Shown here piece after piece: positions 63,101 through 64,000 of a DNA stretch of 64,000 bases; the stretch's first letter is position 1, and every line of letters starts with the position of its first letter. The stretch covers positions 20,552,274 to 20,616,273 of the forward strand of contig OZ025268.1 in assembly GCA_964019165.1 (NCBI GenBank), read 5' to 3'. The notes under the pieces were generated by a model. That model worked only from the letters and a program-made list of their open reading frames with translations. It was not told the origin of the DNA and made no database searches. A program made the translations under genes and the position numbers. Source of the DNA: Mastigias papua. Taxonomy: Eukaryota; Cnidaria; Scyphozoa; Rhizostomeae; Mastigiidae.

Positions 63101-63575
63101 GTGGGTGCATTCCCAAACTAGTACGGATACGCCTTGCTTGCACAAGAGACCACCTCTATCCAACCCAGCTTAATGAGAACGGATCCAAACGGATCTAAAC
63201 GGATCTAAACGGATCAAAACGGATCAAAACGGATCAAAACGGATCCGCTCCCGTGTGCAATAAGTCCAGAATTACTGTTGCTCTAGATGATTCATTGAAG
63301 AATGACATAAGTCTAAATGTGTCCAATAACAATGTCATCAACATAGTTACTAAGTGACGTGACCAAGCAAATGTAAACGCGTAATTCTTACAAAGACCAT
63401 TGGGTAGATATAAAATCTGCTACGGGAATGAGTTAATTTAGGAAGAGGAAAAACCAATCATAATCAATTCCAACAGAAGGAAGATGGGATAAAATGCTTA
63501 CCCATTTGCATGTGCGAATACTTTTACTCCTTGAGGAAAGAGTATGAAAATAGCAGTTGTCAGAAGGATCACCAT
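56818..63575 (-). CDS. Gene B: Cys-loop (GABA-A-like) ligand-gated anion channel subunit, 462 aa, nine coding exons
   Basis: This is a paralog of gene A with the same layout. Coding exons in transcript order are 63,575-63,502, 62,378-62,287, 61,580-61,513, 60,841-60,615, 60,083-60,001, 59,257-59,126, 58,532-58,386, 57,849-57,590 and 57,123-56,818. They total 1,389 nt, in frame throughout. Features are a signal peptide (1 to about 23), the Cys loop Cys161-Cys175, M1 ([18 protein letters not shown]), M2 with PAR at 271-273, M3, a Lys/Arg-rich loop ([10 protein letters not shown]) and M4 ([15 protein letters not shown]). Residue numbers equal those of gene A from Gly56 through M3. Loop D keeps Phe-Arg-Gln, but loop B reads Val180-Ser181-Tyr182-Ala183, losing the Glu that contacts the GABA amine in GABA-A beta subunits. 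B may therefore need a partner subunit. The stop is a double TAA. Ligand and partners are not proven. Confidence 0.92.
57590..57849 (-). CDS. Gene B coding exon 8 (M2-M3)
   Basis: 260 bp, acceptor TTTTGCAG, donor ATACAG|GTATCC. It encodes residues 276-361: M2 with Leu282 (9') and Trp288 (15'), linker [12 protein letters not shown]3, and a longer basic start of the cytoplasmic loop than in gene A. Confidence 0.93.
58386..58532 (-). CDS. Gene B coding exon 7 (M1)
   Basis: 147 bp, acceptor TTTTCTAG, donor GTTG|GTATGA. It encodes residues 227-274 with loop-C Tyr228, M1 and the start of M2 (STPARV). Confidence 0.93.
59126..59257 (-). CDS. Gene B coding exon 6 (loops B to C)
   Basis: 132 bp, acceptor TTATGCAG, donor TGCAG|GTGAGC. 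It encodes residues 183-225. Loop B continues as AHAARD, unlike the YGYT of GABA-A subunits, and MSQFEL replaces the usual PQF. Confidence 0.92.
60001..60083 (-). CDS. Gene B coding exon 5 (Cys loop)
   Basis: 83 bp, acceptor TTTTTCAG, donor CAGCT|GTAAGT. It encodes residues 155-181, with Cys161 and Cys175 enclosing 13 residues including SYPMD. Val180 stands where gene A and GABA-A beta subunits have Glu. Confidence 0.93.
60615..60841 (-). CDS. Gene B coding exon 4 (loops D and A)
   Basis: 227 bp, acceptor TTTACAG, donor CAAG|GTAATT. It encodes residues 79-153 with [11 protein letters not shown], sequon NLT, GTKHPAD and WVPDT. It equals gene A exon 4 in length. Confidence 0.93.
61513..61580 (-). 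CDS. Gene B coding exon 3 (68 bp)
   Basis: Acceptor AATTTCAG, donor AATATG|GTGAAC. It encodes residues 57-78 (SPVDVIV to LNM), the same length and phase as gene A exon 3, and the PV.V pattern of beta strand 1. Confidence 0.9.
62287..62378 (-). CDS. Gene B coding exon 2 (92 bp)
   Basis: Acceptor TATTTTTAAG, donor ACACAG|GTAGAA. It encodes residues 26-55 with two NDT sequons, a basic amphipathic helix (TKMMKRML) and the RPNYT motif shared with gene A. Confidence 0.85.
63178..63246. repeat. 10-bp tandem repeat (AACGGATCNA) in gene B intron 1
   Basis: Seven copies of AACGGATC followed by CA, TA or AA sit in register, ending in GGATCCGCTCCCG. TTGCACA at 63,138-63,144 and TGTGCAA at 63,254-63,260 are inverted around it, and the flanks are GC-richer than the rest of the intron. 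This could mark a small transposon remnant. Confidence 0.8.
63502..63575 (-). CDS. Gene B coding exon 1 (signal peptide)
   Basis: It starts at the ATG of 63,575-63,573 and encodes residues 1-24 plus two bases. The leader [12 protein letters not shown] is followed by AHAN near the likely cleavage region. Donor ATGG|GTAAGC gives phase 2, which fits exon 2 directly. Confidence 0.85.
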
Positions 63576-63593
63576 GATGGCTTGTAAATTAAT
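63576..63593 (-). other. Probable 5' UTR piece of gene B behind a splice acceptor
   Basis: TTTATTTCAG on the minus strand ends at 63,594, 18 nt before the ATG of gene B. This suggests an intron in the 5' UTR whose upstream exon lies beyond 63,594 or outside the window. Confidence 0.4.
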
Positions 63594-64000
63594 CTGAAAT
63601 AAATGAAACAAATCTATGTTAAGATATAAAGGGTTTTATGGACCGGTATAAATCAAGGATTTGACAAGAAGTTTCTAATAAGTGTACTGTAGTTTCTCTA
63701 AGAAGGCGCATCTAAAACAATGATGACATTAGAAATAACAGAGCAACTAGTATTGCAAATAAAACAGGCGGTATATGTGGAAGATCTCTTAACTGGATGC
63801 ATAAATCAATACAAGACTTAAATGCCACCTATCGACATTGCACAGAAAAGTGGAAATGCTTGAATGCATATTTCAGTATAAATGTGGAAGAAACCACACA
63901 AAGCGTTCCATTTAAGACACTCAATGGTTCGCATTTGAAGATCTTCCAAAGAAGAGCATATAAACATCATTTTACAATGAGATGCAAACAGGTGACACGA
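63594..64000. other. Upstream flank or 5' UTR intron of gene B
   Basis: AT-rich sequence up to the window edge. No exon, promoter element or repeat could be recognised. Confidence 0.5.

Larger units (their letters stand above)
57124..63501 (-). other. Introns of gene B
   Basis: There are eight introns of about 470-1,120 bp: 57,124-57,589, 57,850-58,385, 58,533-59,125, 59,258-60,000, 60,084-60,614, 60,842-61,512, 61,581-62,286 and 62,379-63,501. They are AT-rich. Apart from the 10-bp repeat in the first intron I see no repeat, RNA gene or additional exon required by the frame. Confidence 0.75.

Overview
The window is animal (metazoan) nuclear DNA, AT-rich, in two very different halves. Supporting this are spliced genes with GT/AG introns, a nicotinicoid Cys-loop receptor family found in animals, and a long satellite array. 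Nothing bacterial (operons, ribosome binding sites, CRISPR) is seen. The species cannot be fixed from the sequence; an invertebrate is my guess, because the receptors do not match a vertebrate GABA-A or glycine receptor subunit closely.

Bases 1 to about 45,946 are one uninterrupted tandem satellite with a 107-bp unit (about 429 units, roughly 31% GC). It runs off the left edge and decays abruptly at 45,946-45,970. Each common unit carries two perfect 14-bp palindromes only 2 bp apart. The array has layered higher-order repeats (multi-unit blocks of 324, 431, 642, 749/751, 963, 1,073, 1,822 and 2,681 bp) and locally clustered unit variants, the usual sign of unequal exchange or conversion. The many 64-residue reading frames in it are by-products of the repeat and not genes.

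Bases 45,971-64,000 are ordinary gene-bearing DNA. Two paralogous, complete, minus-strand Cys-loop receptor genes lie head to tail: gene A (coding 53,794 down to 47,098, nine coding exons, 449 aa) and gene B (coding 63,575 down to 56,818, nine coding exons, 462 aa). I assembled them from splice sites. Every junction keeps frame, and residue numbering is colinear from Gly56 to the end of M3. Both have a signal peptide, the 13-residue Cys loop, four membrane segments and a PAR motif before M2, which predicts an anion-selective pentameric channel related to GABA-A receptors. They differ at the transmitter site: A keeps the loop-B Glu-Ser-Tyr, B has Val-Ser-Tyr. Both have an unusual pore, with Trp at 15' and Asn at 19'.

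Between and within the genes lie a compound AC/AT microsatellite, an 8-bp polypurine minisatellite, a 10-bp repeat, a possible foldback element, and two weak candidate exons (54,716-54,857 and 56,096-56,193) with a CUB-like motif. Gene A ends only about 1.15 kb from the satellite edge.
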